DNA of 42,095 nucleotides, taken from the NCBI GenBank assembly GCA_016935665.1, contig JAFGQN010000103.1, positions 1-42,095 of the forward strand. The letters are read 5' to 3'. The notes beneath the pieces were generated by a model that saw nothing but the letters and a program-made list of their open reading frames with translations, had not been told where the DNA came from and ran no database searches. The DNA is from Deltaproteobacteria bacterium. GTDB taxonomy: Bacteria > Myxococcota_A > Polyangia > JAAYKL01. Both the position numbers and the translations under genes were made by a program. Below, in pieces: positions 25,715-34,539 of this stretch (its first letter is position 1; every line of letters begins with the position of its first letter).

Positions 25715-27015
25715 GTTACAGCTGTGAAAAATTCAACGAACTGTTGCTCGACCTGGCGTACGACGAACTGGACGCGGAAACGGCCCTGGATTTGATGCGT
25801 CATAAAGACGATTGTGGTGAGTGTCAGAGGGCGTATGCAGACTTGATGGGCCTTCGCAATGTGGCAAAACACATCGAAACGCCACCGTTGCCTGCCCATT
25901 TTGGAGTTGATATTCTCAGCCTGGCCCAAAAAAAGGCCGCGTCTTTCCGGGGCGAAGAAGCCAGCACTTTCCACACCGTTCCGCCCGCGCCAGTTGTGCC
26001 AACGCCATCGATTTGGGAAAAAATTCAATCGTTTGTTTTTAGACCGGCCATCCTCGGGGCCGGTGTGGCTTTGACCGCTGTTGTTTTCGGAGTGATATCT
26101 CTTCAGCAAAAATCCCATACGACCATGTTGGAAGCTCCTGCAGGCGTTCCGTTTGAAGGTGCACAACCGGCCATCGAGCGGGAAGCGCCCCCATCTGCGC
26201 CGCTGCCCCCATCCGAAGAGTCACAGATTCAATCCGCTGACAAATCTGAAGTGCAGGCCGAGACGGCGAAAACGGTACAACGGATTCAGAAAGCCGGGCC
26301 TGGATACAAACCGCTGTATGAGGAAAAAAGCGTTGCGAAAGGCGCCATTGCATCCGAAACAGACGAGGCCGCGCCTCTGCCCCAAAGTGATGTATCCAAA
26401 TCCGCTGATGTTCAGAAAAATCCGGCCGATTTGTTACGCAGCAAATCAACTGACGCCGCTACAGGCAGTGGTGCCCCGGCCCGCAAGTCCGCTAGCCCTA
26501 AAAAGCTGGCAGAGCCCAAAGTACCTGCGAACGCCAAAAAGAAAAAATCGTCTTCACTGGAAACCATTCCGTTTCCATCTCAGGAAGCACCCTCTTCTGC
26601 AGACAAAGAAGCGCCCGCCGAAGAGTCCACGGCTGATGACGCCGCGGAAGGCAACGACACGTCGGATTTCAATGCGGGTCTGGCCGCCTACAATCGCGGA
26701 GACTGCAGTACGGCAGTACACCATTTCAGCACCTACCTGGACCACCCCTCTCAGTCGGAAGGCAGTGTCCCCGTGGCCACCCATTATATTGCCAGATGTG
26801 AAAAACGCACCGGTCGCTGCGGTAAAGCCGTCATTCATTACGAACAGCTGCTCACCAAACACCCCCGGTATAACAAACGCTCCGAAGCGCTGTATGAAGC
26901 CGCCGCCTGTCACAGCAAACTGGGGCACACCGAAAAGGCCCAAACCCTCCTGGAAGAACTATCCCTGGACCCCCAATGGCGCGCCAAAGCTCAAAAAATG
27001 TTAAAAAAGTTGTAA
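25711..27015 (+). CDS. membrane anti-sigma factor with zinc finger and periplasmic TPR tail
   Basis: A 434-residue protein. Residues 1-45 are a zinc-binding anti-sigma domain (Cys5, His31, Cys35, Cys38: HxxxCxxC), which should hold the adjacent sigma factor inactive. One membrane helix follows (about 112-132), then a long Pro/Ala/Lys/Glu-rich disordered region (135-320), and a C-terminal TPR domain (DFNAGLAAYNRGDCSTAVHH, then ALYEAAACHSKLGHTEKAQT). With the N-terminus inside, the TPR domain lies in the periplasm, where it could sense the state of envelope proteins. That it monitors the TPR-rich machine encoded next door is inference. No terminator is obvious after it. Confidence 0.87.
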   Translation: MSYSCEKFNELLLDLAYDELDAETALDLMRHKDDCGECQRAYADLMGLRNVAKHIETPPLPAHFGVDILSLAQKKAASFRGEEASTFHTVPPAPVVPTPSIWEKIQSFVFRPAILGAGVALTAVVFGVISLQQKSHTTMLEAPAGVPFEGAQPAIEREAPPSAPLPPSEESQIQSADKSEVQAETAKTVQRIQKAGPGYKPLYEEKSVAKGAIASETDEAAPLPQSDVSKSADVQKNPADLLRSKSTDAATGSGAPARKSASPKKLAEPKVPANAKKKKSSSLETIPFPSQEAPSSADKEAPAEESTADDAAEGNDTSDFNAGLAAYNRGDCSTAVHHFSTYLDHPSQSEGSVPVATHYIARCEKRTGRCGKAVIHYEQLLTKHPRYNKRSEALYEAAACHSKLGHTEKAQTLLEELSLDPQWRAKAQKMLKKL

Positions 27016-27154
27016 AAAGCGCTAAAAAAACCTGGAGCCAAACCGCCACAATTCCCCCCGGGCAACAGAAGCATTTTTTCCATGAACGACAGTGATTTCT
27101 CCGACAACCGTCCCCAATGCAACTAAGTGCATGCCAAAAACGAATACGTCGAAG

Positions 27155-28345
27155 TTATTGAGCCATCTGTTCCGGAATCAGCGGATTCACCGCAGCGGCG
27201 GTCTCTGCAAAGCGGGATTTGAGGTCGGTGACATGTTGGGTGAGGGAGGTGCCGGAGATGGAGAGATAGGGGTCGTTTTCATAGGCGCAGCGAATCTTTT
27301 GGACCCATGTGTCCAGAGCGGCGCCCAGTACGTCGGGACTGGCCAGAGTAGCCACCTGGCGATACAGCGATTTGAACTTTGCACCATAGGGTTCTTCTTC
27401 GTGATAAAATCGGGACATCATGAAATTTCGGTCGAAAAATTCGCCATCTTCCATTGGGACAGTGCTGTAGAATGTCCTATCCAAATCCCAGGGCAATATC
27501 GTAAGGCGGTTATCGCCTTTGGTTCGTGCAAGATAAAAATTATTCACAATGCCATCGTGTCCGGCAATGTACGCTGTAATGGCCATGTATTTGAGCACGC
27601 TCTCCACATCGAGCACCTCTTCGAGTTGTGCACGATTCTGTGCACTGGGCGCCTGAATGAGCAACTGAATCATGTATTTTAAATCCACCATCTCTTTGTT
27701 GCCCACCTTGACCGAAAACTCTTCGTCCAGGTTGGCAGTATCATCCATTCTGGCAACGGAATCCTCGGCCTGATACACCGACAGCGGGACTTTTTTGCGG
27801 GCGGTAAAATACGTATCGTCTATTTTTTCCTGCCATAAAAACATGCCGGCATAGGCGTTGTTTATCCACACCGCCACCGGTTCATACATGGGCATATCGA
27901 ACCCCATTTGCTCAAATATGGTATATGCCAGCATGGCCCGGCTGGCGGACAGGTCGGTGGGCATGGCGTTGATGCGATAAATCCGTCTGCCTTTGTAAGC
28001 ATTGTCCAGTTCCACTTCGTAACTTTTTTTGTAGTCATCCACGCTGGTGGCACCGCAATACGCGATGCCGGCGGGGTACGGCTGTCCATCGATTGCGACC
28101 ATGGTGCGCACGAACGGCTTGGCGTAGGTATTGTTGCGCATGGCGGAAATATCTTCGGATGTCAGCGAAAAGGAAATAACTTTTTTTAGACCAAATGAAT
28201 CATATTCCATTTCTTCGGGGCCATGCCATGAATCGTCGCACCCACCCGCCAGGCAGACCAGCACCCACAGTATGGAAAGAGACGCGGTCATACGAACCAT
28301 CGTTGGGTGTGCGTGTGACTTAGAAAAAGTAAATAACCTGCCCAT
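27155..28345 (-). CDS. CotH-kinase family lipoprotein
   Basis: A 396-residue protein with a lipoprotein signal ending LAGGC (Cys36). CotH features are visible: KKSYEVEL, MLAYTIFEQMG, PVAVWINNAYAGMFLWQEKI and the late block GHDGIVNNFYLAR...LTILPWDLDRTF with the Asp residues expected at the ATP/metal site. In Bacillus, CotH phosphorylates spore-coat proteins; in Gram-negative bacteria CotH-like proteins are exported and mostly uncharacterised. ATG at 28345 has GGAGAAG upstream and overlaps the end of the preceding barrel gene by 26 bases, indicating coupling; ATG 28300 is an alternative. Confidence 0.85.
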   Translation of the reverse strand: MGRLFTFSKSHAHPTMVRMTASLSILWVLVCLAGGCDDSWHGPEEMEYDSFGLKKVISFSLTSEDISAMRNNTYAKPFVRTMVAIDGQPYPAGIAYCGATSVDDYKKSYEVELDNAYKGRRIYRINAMPTDLSASRAMLAYTIFEQMGFDMPMYEPVAVWINNAYAGMFLWQEKIDDTYFTARKKVPLSVYQAEDSVARMDDTANLDEEFSVKVGNKEMVDLKYMIQLLIQAPSAQNRAQLEEVLDVESVLKYMAITAYIAGHDGIVNNFYLARTKGDNRLTILPWDLDRTFYSTVPMEDGEFFDRNFMMSRFYHEEEPYGAKFKSLYRQVATLASPDVLGAALDTWVQKIRCAYENDPYLSISGTSLTQHVTDLKSRFAETAAAVNPLIPEQMAQ

Positions 28346-29324
28346 AAAAGCTTCTCCGATGAAAGTCGCGATGATTCTTTTTTGTCGGGTCTTTCACCCC
28401 AATGGCCTCCACATTGAGACCTATCCGTAGACCATGCCATTGAAACCGCGTACCAGCCGCAAACAGCAGGGAATTGTCCGCAGCGTTGTCTAAATCGTCA
28501 AACACCATCCCTGCCTGCACGAAGGGCACCAGCGCGGTTTCCTTTCCCAGCGTGATAAACTTGGCCATGTCCATTTTGGGGCAGAGAAAATGCACCGTCC
28601 TGTCTTTTTTTAAAAGGCTCAGATATTCGGTGCGAATGGCATCCACGCCGTGAATCACCTCCAGGGTCACTTTGCCGGCGTCTGTCTCGTACCACGCAGA
28701 TGCCACCTCGGCGTACACGGTCATAAAATCTTTGTCGATGCGGTGCTGCTCCAGCAGTGTCCATACTCCGACGCCCAAATCCCGGAATCGCTTTTTAATG
28801 GAGAACTGCAGATTGTAGTCCCGACTGTTGTCTCCCCCCAATGCGGCCGACAGAAACAGACGTTTCTTTTTCTTTCCCAGTTTGGCTTCCAGTCGCAGAT
28901 TAATTTGCCGCCCCACCAGCCCCAACGATTCCATTTTACGATACATTGAACTGCGATGAATAGACAATCGCGTCTGTTTACCCTGCTCATACTCCAGTCC
29001 CAGAATTTTTTTGCTGTAGCCCAGATTGATATGCAGCTTTTTAGAAAATCGGTAATCCACCAGGACGTCTTCCAGGTGCGCATCCCTGTCCACGCCAGAG
29101 GCCTTCGCCTCCACTTCGGCCTGAAGGCCAGCCGCGCGTTTGCTTTTAAACTTCAGTTCTGCCTCAACATCTACTTTGGTGTTGTTTTTGTTTTCCACAT
29201 CCACGCCCACTTCCACGTTTCCCTTCACACCCGCCCTCGCTTCGACGCAGACACAACAACATCCCAGGCACATCAACAGGCCATGTACACTCAATAACAG
29301 ATTCAAATATCGCTCGTTTTTCAT
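28320..29324 (-). CDS. outer-membrane beta-barrel protein
   Basis: A 334-residue protein with a signal peptide (cleavage near ARA-G) and repeated amphipathic strands (VEVGVDVENKNNTKVDVEAE, KLHINLGYSKKILGLEYEQG, LRIGLNVEAIGV), ending in Phe (GQVIYFF), the classic outer-membrane targeting residue. An unusual Cys cluster (CLGCCCVC) sits at the end of the signal. By general look it could be a phosphate-selective-porin-like barrel, but no specific substrate can be read. It is translationally coupled to the CotH-like gene downstream. Confidence 0.75.
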   Translation of the reverse strand: MKNERYLNLLLSVHGLLMCLGCCCVCVEARAGVKGNVEVGVDVENKNNTKVDVEAELKFKSKRAAGLQAEVEAKASGVDRDAHLEDVLVDYRFSKKLHINLGYSKKILGLEYEQGKQTRLSIHRSSMYRKMESLGLVGRQINLRLEAKLGKKKKRLFLSAALGGDNSRDYNLQFSIKKRFRDLGVGVWTLLEQHRIDKDFMTVYAEVASAWYETDAGKVTLEVIHGVDAIRTEYLSLLKKDRTVHFLCPKMDMAKFITLGKETALVPFVQAGMVFDDLDNAADNSLLFAAGTRFQWHGLRIGLNVEAIGVKDPTKKNHRDFHRRSFYGQVIYFF

Positions 29325-29350
29325 ATCGCTTCCGCCAAAAGCAACTCATG

Positions 29351-29398
29351 TGCCAAACCCCCACGCGAGGATGCCAGATGTCGGCATCCTCTGCCAAA
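29351..29398 (-). promoter_or_regulatory. perfect hairpin flanked by TGCCAAA repeats upstream of the barrel/CotH operon
   Basis: GAGGATGCC (29367-29375) and GGCATCCTC (29383-29391) are a perfect nine-base inverted repeat with a seven-base loop. Direct repeats TGCCAAA flank it at 29351-29357 and 29392-29398. It lies 43 bases upstream of the barrel start, within the likely leader or promoter. It may be an operator or an RNA hairpin; it is not followed by a T-run, so not a terminator. Confidence 0.45.
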
Positions 29399-29603
29399 AT
29401 CCATCCATTTAAAACTATCTCATTTGACACGGCATCTCTTTCCTATGGAATTGTGTGGTAAAAAAAAGACAATCTGTATGTCAATCTCGCACAGCCGTCA
29501 ATGATTGTGCCTTCTCCAAACAGTCGCTTTTAGGCGATAATGAAAAATGAAAAATTGGAGTTCCCGCTTCGATGGAGTATTCTGAGACCTACAGGAGTGA
29601 ACG

Positions 29604-30947
29604 ATGATATATTGTCCCAGCTGTAAAAAACCTTCTGCCCGAAATACTGGCAAATGTCCCCACTGTGGCTTCAATTTCGACTCAACTCCAAAGACGACGT
29701 CTCCTCGAACCGATGCTTCGGACACGGCATCCGCTCTTTCTGATCTGGGCGCAGGTGAAACCATGCCGGATGGCGATGACGCGGAGGACCTCCCACTGGA
29801 GCTGGCCATTGATGAATCGATGCCCAGGACATCAACGCACCGTGACGCCGTCGCACTTTCAAACAATGACGGCGGCGCCATTTCCATCTCCGAAGCCGAC
29901 GACCTCCCCCAAATAGCTGAAATTGCTAAATTCGGGCCGTGCGAAAATGGCATTGTGGGTACGATGAGATACGGACTTCGCGTGTACCAGCGCTTGCCGC
30001 AGCTATTGGCGGAAACCGATACTGTGCGCCGGCAAAAGGATAGCGCATGGGCCGCGCTGGTTGTGGCCAAGGCCAGACTGGGGCAGTGGGCGTACCGGCA
30101 GGGGGTGCAGCATAAATTGCTCAATTCTCCCATGGCAAAGGCTGCCAAAGCCGATAGCAGACTGGAGGAAGTGCAGCGTCAGGAAGCGGCACTGACACAC
30201 AAGTACGCACAGCAGTTCAGCGATAATGCTCAGACTCTGCGGGCCGTTCAAACGGAAATGACGCCCACGGTGGAGGAAGAGCAAATAACCCGCAACCGTT
30301 TTGAGGCCCTGACCAAAGACCGTGCGCGACTGAATGCCAAAATCAAACGAACAGAAATCGAACTGCGAAATCTGCGCGAGCTTATTGAAAAAAAACAGAT
30401 GGCTTACGCAGATTTAAAGCGCCCAAAGGAGGAGCGCGCCACACTGCTAAAGGAAATTGCCGAGGTGGACAACAAACAGCCACCCCTCCTAAACCGATTG
30501 ACGCGGGAGCAAAAGGAACTGGAGGATACCGACACGCCTTACAAGGGCGTAGCGGATCAATTGCAGCAGGTGGAAGCTGCTTTGAACGCCTACAACCAGA
30601 AAATCGGACAGATAAAAGACGCCCGGGCTGCCCTGGAATCCGAGCAGCAAGCCGAATTGGAGACAATCCACAGCAAGGCGCAGGGGGAATCCAAACACGC
30701 AAAAGAAGCCTGGGCCGCTGTGGGCGAACTGGTATACATCCATCGACTCGCACCCCAAAAAGCGCTCGATAGCGTCGCCAAAGTCGCCCGGACATTCTTT
30801 GAAGCTCAGGAGCAACTGAGACATTATGAAAAGGCCTGCCAAAGTTACAACCGAAGTGCGTATGCCCAGGCGAAAAAGTACTGGCTGGCAGCCGGGATAC
30901 TGGCTGGCGTGCTGCTCATCATTCTCGTGGCTGCCGCCGTTTTTTAG
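29604..30947 (+). CDS. zinc-ribbon, coiled-coil, tail-anchored protein of unknown function
   Basis: A 447-residue protein with a strong Shine-Dalgarno (AGGAG). Residues 4-21 are a zinc ribbon (Cys4, Cys7, Cys18, Cys21: CPSC...CPHC). An acidic disordered stretch (25-100) follows, then a long coiled coil (about 175-400; for example RARLNAKIKRTEIELRNLRE) and one C-terminal membrane helix (AAGILAGVLLIILVAAAVF) that ends the protein. There is no signal peptide, so it is tail-anchored with the rest in the cytoplasm. Zinc ribbon plus membrane anchor occurs in many unrelated bacterial proteins. It is convergent with the rubredoxin-flavoprotein gene, 18 bases apart. Confidence 0.8.
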   Translation: MIYCPSCKKPSARNTGKCPHCGFNFDSTPKTTSPRTDASDTASALSDLGAGETMPDGDDAEDLPLELAIDESMPRTSTHRDAVALSNNDGGAISISEADDLPQIAEIAKFGPCENGIVGTMRYGLRVYQRLPQLLAETDTVRRQKDSAWAALVVAKARLGQWAYRQGVQHKLLNSPMAKAAKADSRLEEVQRQEAALTHKYAQQFSDNAQTLRAVQTEMTPTVEEEQITRNRFEALTKDRARLNAKIKRTEIELRNLRELIEKKQMAYADLKRPKEERATLLKEIAEVDNKQPPLLNRLTREQKELEDTDTPYKGVADQLQQVEAALNAYNQKIGQIKDARAALESEQQAELETIHSKAQGESKHAKEAWAAVGELVYIHRLAPQKALDSVAKVARTFFEAQEQLRHYEKACQSYNRSAYAQAKKYWLAAGILAGVLLIILVAAAVF

Positions 30948-30965
30948 CGGAATATTTATAAATAT

Positions 30966-32441
30966 TTATTTGCTCTGGAGGCAGGGAAATACCGACTGCA
31001 GGGCCGGCCACGATGAAAGACGGGTCCCGGCGTCGATGGCTTCCTGGATCTGACTGGCCATAGCGGTATCGCCCACAAGTACCGCACCTGTCAGGACCCC
31101 GTCCCGAACCACCAGTCTGCGAAACACATTTCCCTGTTCATACTCGTAAACATTTGCACTGGCGTCCTGCGGATTAATGTGCCCCACACTAAATACGTCC
31201 GCATCGAGTACCTTCAATCGATTGGAGGGGGCAATCCCTTCGAATTTCTGATTTGCCCCCAACGCATTGGCAGCGGCCACAGCGCCCTGGATGTACCCGG
31301 CCGGCCAAATACCATAGGAAATGCCGCGATGCTGACAAATATCGCCAGCCGCAAAAATATGTTCATCATCCGTGCGCAATGAATCGTTCACCACCACGCC
31401 CCTGTCCACCGTCAACCCGCACTGTCTGGCCAGATAACTGTTGGCGCGCACTCCGGTGGACACAACAACCAAATCCGCGTCGATGGTTCGCCCGTCTTCC
31501 AGTAAAACGCCGCGCACCGTCTCGTCCCCCACAATTTCTTTTGTCGCCGCTTTGGTAATGACATCAATCTGTTGTTTTTGAAGCACATCAACCAGCATCT
31601 CCCCGGCGCGCTTTGGCAATTGTCTGGGCAGCAGCCAGCCATACCCTTCCAGAACGCTCACCAGGCAATCTCTGTTGCGCAGCGCTCCGGCCACCTCCAG
31701 CCCCAGTAAGCCACCACCAATAACCACTGCTTTTTTTCCAGTTTTCACCATGTCAATAATGGCATCCGCATCTTTTTGGGTTCTAAGCGTATACACCCCT
31801 TCGCGATGTGCCCCGGGAAAAGGTGGCATGAAGGAATGTGCACCGGCGGCCAGTATGAGTTTATCGTAGTCAAAGGAGGTCCCGTCTTTCATGGAAACTT
31901 TCTTTTCTGTTCTATCGATGGCCACCACATCGCCGAACACCAGCTGCACATTGTTTTGCTTAAACCACTGGCTGGATTTCATTTCCAATTCCGACGCGCT
32001 CACTTCTCCAGCAAGATACCTGGTCAAATTTAATCGAAAATACGGCATCTGCGCTTCTCTGGAAATAATAACCACTTCGGCGCCTGGAATGGCGGCAGCT
32101 GTTTCGGCGGCAGTCACTCCAGCGACCCCGGCACCAACAATCACCACTCGCTGTGCAATGACTTGTCCATCCCCACCGACACTGGGTACTTCAAGGGCTG
32201 AAAAATGCGACGCCGGCACTGAGCATACGGGGCAGCTTTCGGGCGGTGCAGCGCCTTCGTGAATGTATCCGCACACATTGCACTTCCACTTGCCTTTCGA
32301 TTCCTTCGGCTTGAACTCCTCAATAGCGGTTACCGTGAAACGATCGCTTCCCACGCCACAGACCGGGCAAATATCGGGCGCGTCTTCTCCTTTATGAATA
32401 TATCCACATACTTCACAGGTCCATCGTTTCATCTCTGCCAT
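30966..32441 (-). CDS. FAD-dependent NAD(P)H oxidoreductase with two N-terminal rubredoxin-like domains
   Basis: A 491-residue redox enzyme. Two rubredoxin-like iron sites are in tandem: Cys9/Cys12/Cys25/Cys28 and Cys54/Cys57/Cys70/Cys73, both in [16 protein letters not shown] plus CPVC form. A pyridine nucleotide-disulfide-type flavoprotein follows: FAD-binding [15 protein letters not shown] (about 98), NAD-binding [17 protein letters not shown], and the IFAAGDIC block. NADH:rubredoxin reductases of this family feed electrons to peroxide- or oxygen-reducing proteins in anaerobes. Here donor and carrier are fused. Shine-Dalgarno AGGAGG. Monocistronic. Partner enzymes such as rubrerythrin are not in the window. 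Confidence 0.9.
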   Translation of the reverse strand: MAEMKRWTCEVCGYIHKGEDAPDICPVCGVGSDRFTVTAIEEFKPKESKGKWKCNVCGYIHEGAAPPESCPVCSVPASHFSALEVPSVGGDGQVIAQRVVIVGAGVAGVTAAETAAAIPGAEVVIISREAQMPYFRLNLTRYLAGEVSASELEMKSSQWFKQNNVQLVFGDVVAIDRTEKKVSMKDGTSFDYDKLILAAGAHSFMPPFPGAHREGVYTLRTQKDADAIIDMVKTGKKAVVIGGGLLGLEVAGALRNRDCLVSVLEGYGWLLPRQLPKRAGEMLVDVLQKQQIDVITKAATKEIVGDETVRGVLLEDGRTIDADLVVVSTGVRANSYLARQCGLTVDRGVVVNDSLRTDDEHIFAAGDICQHRGISYGIWPAGYIQGAVAAANALGANQKFEGIAPSNRLKVLDADVFSVGHINPQDASANVYEYEQGNVFRRLVVRDGVLTGAVLVGDTAMASQIQEAIDAGTRLSSWPALQSVFPCLQSK

Positions 32442-32779
32442 AGTGCCTCCTCAACCCCGCAGGGTATTTCAAAATTTTCTGAATACGAATGCGCATTAAA
32501 TAGAATTTGCGACGAAATTACAACTTTCCTTACGGCGAATACCCCGGTAATCAACTACCGCAAGCCGGGTAAAAAACCATCTTAACCCAGGTCAAAAATG
32601 CGCGTTTTCCCCTTCAAACAACGGGGCAACGCTTTGAGTATCTCTAAACCTGTCGAAATTACATCCAATTGACATCGGCCAAAATTTGACCCTCAAACGG
32701 CATCAGGATTGCAGGTGTTAATCTGACACCTTCACTCCCGCGCAAACTGCCGGGCGATGCACCAAGGGGGGGCATTACT
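32442..32779. other. 338-base divergent intergenic region with alternative inverted repeats
   Basis: Lies between the start of the rubredoxin-flavoprotein gene and that of the cytidylate-kinase-like gene, so it should hold both promoters. TACCCCGG (32540-32547) can pair with CCGGGTA (32565-32571) with one bulge, while CGGTA (32545-32549) can instead pair with TACCG (32556-32560); the two hairpins exclude each other. A G-rich Shine-Dalgarno (AAGGGGGGG) precedes 32780. I recognise no named riboswitch. Confidence 0.3.
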
Positions 32780-33511
32780 ATGACACACTCCATTCAGGCT
32801 ATTGTCGAAAAACAGGTTTCCCGCTGGTACCTCGAAAAGGCGACGCTGAAAGACGGATACCTTAAGGGGCACACCCCAAAACCCGTGATCACCATTTCCA
32901 GACTATTGGGCAGTGGTGCATCGGAAATTGCAAAAGGGGTCGCCGAAGAACTGGACTGTGAACTGCTGGGCATCCGCATTATGGATGAAGTGTCCCGCCG
33001 CTCCCAGATTCGCAAAGAACTCGTGGATGCCATGGATGAGCGCATGCGCTCTCAAATCAGTGACTGGATAGACAAAATCTTCAGACGTCAAAACGCCGTG
33101 GATTCCGATGATCATTACCGCCATCTGCTTGAAGTGATGAATTACTTTATGGAGTTGGGCAATGTGGTATTGCTTGGTCGCGGCGCCGGTTTTATGCCCA
33201 AAACCCGCCCTCGCCTGGATGTGCGCATTGTCGCTCCCATGACACGCAGAGAACAGCGCGTGATGAAATTAAAGGGGTGCTCCCACGAAGAAGCTGTTTT
33301 AACCGTCAACGCGAGCGACACCCACCGCACCCAATTCATCAACTATCTCTTTGGGGAAGACTGGTGGGATTCGCGGCAGTACGATCTCACCATTAACACG
33401 GCAAACATAAATGTCGCCAGCGCGGTTGACATCATCAAATCCGCCTGGACCAGTTATGCCGAACGCCACAGAGAGGCCTGGTCCTACGAAGCCATCAGTG
33501 CGTTGTCCTGA
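32780..33511 (+). CDS. cytidylate kinase-like family protein
   Basis: A 243-residue P-loop-type protein. ISRLLGSGASEIAKGVAEEL (from residue 39) matches the nucleotide-binding start of the cytidylate-kinase-like family, where the usual Walker Lys is replaced. Further features: GIRIMDEVSRRS, NVVLLGRGAGFM, LDVRIVAPMTRREQRV and DLTINTANI. True CMP kinases have a somewhat different N-terminus, so the substrate is uncertain. It is alone on its strand and ends 26 bases from the convergent prepilin peptidase gene. Confidence 0.8.
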   Translation: MTHSIQAIVEKQVSRWYLEKATLKDGYLKGHTPKPVITISRLLGSGASEIAKGVAEELDCELLGIRIMDEVSRRSQIRKELVDAMDERMRSQISDWIDKIFRRQNAVDSDDHYRHLLEVMNYFMELGNVVLLGRGAGFMPKTRPRLDVRIVAPMTRREQRVMKLKGCSHEEAVLTVNASDTHRTQFINYLFGEDWWDSRQYDLTINTANINVASAVDIIKSAWTSYAERHREAWSYEAISALS

Positions 33512-33537
33512 TACCAAAGCCCCGACAGATATATGTT

Positions 33538-34476
33538 TTAGAACAGGTTCTGAACGTTGTACATGAAATGCCCCAGCGCCAGGGAGTAGGCGCGCAACAG
33601 ATACTCCCCAACGAAGATGTACTCCAACGCCCCAAGCGCAAGAAAGGGACCAAACGGCACTCGGGCTTTGCGAAACCGGCTGTCTGGAACCACGTTGTCG
33701 TCATCTTCGGTCTCTTCCAGCTCTTCTTCAAATATCGGTTCGTTGAGTTCCCCGTCGCGCCGACGCACAACAACCATAACCGCCCCCACAAAGGCGCCCT
33801 GCAGCGCACCTGCAAACAAGGCAAACAACACACCTTCATAACCAAGAAACGCACCGAACATGGCCAGTAATTTAGCATCACCGGCCCCCATGCCGGGCCG
33901 ACCGGTGATCAGTCGATACCCGTCAATAAACAGGAGACGAATTACCGCAAACGCAGCGCCCGCTGCGATGACCGGTTCCAGCAGTCCCAACCGCAAAATA
34001 AATGTATTGGCGAGAATCCCCACCACAATCCCCGGCAACACAATAACATCGGGAATCAGATAATGGACCAAATCGATCATGGCCACGGTAACCAGCGCCC
34101 ATACAAAGGCGAACCACACAAAATAAGCGGCCAGCCCAAAAAGAAAATCACCGCTTTGGGGCAACGTGACCTGTGCCACGCCCACGGAAAGTAGTCCGAG
34201 CATCAGTTCCACCGCTGCGTAGCGAAACGAAAAGCGGGCGCCGCAGTGACGGCACTTTCCGCGCAGAATAAAAAAGGAAAGAACCGGTATGTTGTCGTAC
34301 CAGTGAATGGGAGTCTTGCACGATAAACAGTGAGACCCAGGTCTGACCACAGAGAGTTCCATGGGCCAGCGCACGATGACCACATTGGCAAAAGATCCCC
34401 AGAGCGCACCGAAAATCCCCGCTGCCAACAGAATCTGCCATCTGGGAATCAGGCTGATAAGCTCATTTATTTCCAT
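33538..34476 (-). CDS. pilD: type IV prepilin peptidase / N-methyltransferase
   Basis: A 312-residue inner-membrane aspartic protease that cleaves the leader of type IV prepilins and pseudopilins and methylates the new N-terminus. Visible: GSFANVVIVRWP, the zinc-binding tetra-cysteine loop (Cys50, Cys53, Cys75, Cys78), and the catalytic aspartates Asp135 (MIDLVHYLIPD) and Asp200 (GAGD). About seven membrane helices are present. An acidic insert (about 245-265) precedes the final helices and is unusual, as is the additional C-terminal hydrophobic stretch. No pilin or secretion genes are nearby, so it probably serves machines encoded elsewhere. Confidence 0.92.
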   Translation of the reverse strand: MEINELISLIPRWQILLAAGIFGALWGSFANVVIVRWPMELSVVRPGSHCLSCKTPIHWYDNIPVLSFFILRGKCRHCGARFSFRYAAVELMLGLLSVGVAQVTLPQSGDFLFGLAAYFVWFAFVWALVTVAMIDLVHYLIPDVIVLPGIVVGILANTFILRLGLLEPVIAAGAAFAVIRLLFIDGYRLITGRPGMGAGDAKLLAMFGAFLGYEGVLFALFAGALQGAFVGAVMVVVRRRDGELNEPIFEEELEETEDDDNVVPDSRFRKARVPFGPFLALGALEYIFVGEYLLRAYSLALGHFMYNVQNLF

Positions 34477-34539
34477 ATACTCATTTTCGCTTTCGCTTTT
34501 CCCCTACCCTGGCAGGGGTTTTAATTGTATTGTCGCCCC

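Noticed and set aside
27155-28345. Evidence for true sporulation from CotH plus an Nfs-like cluster
   Set aside because: CotH-like proteins are common in non-sporulating bacteria and no other spore genes are present; kept only as a suggestion.
33538-34476. A type IV pilus or type II secretion locus
   Set aside because: Only the prepilin peptidase is present; no pilin, ATPase, or secretin genes nearby.
34501-34522. CCCCT...AGGGG hairpin followed by TTTT as a terminator
   Set aside because: It lies just before, not after, a plus-strand gene, and the stem is only about five pairs.
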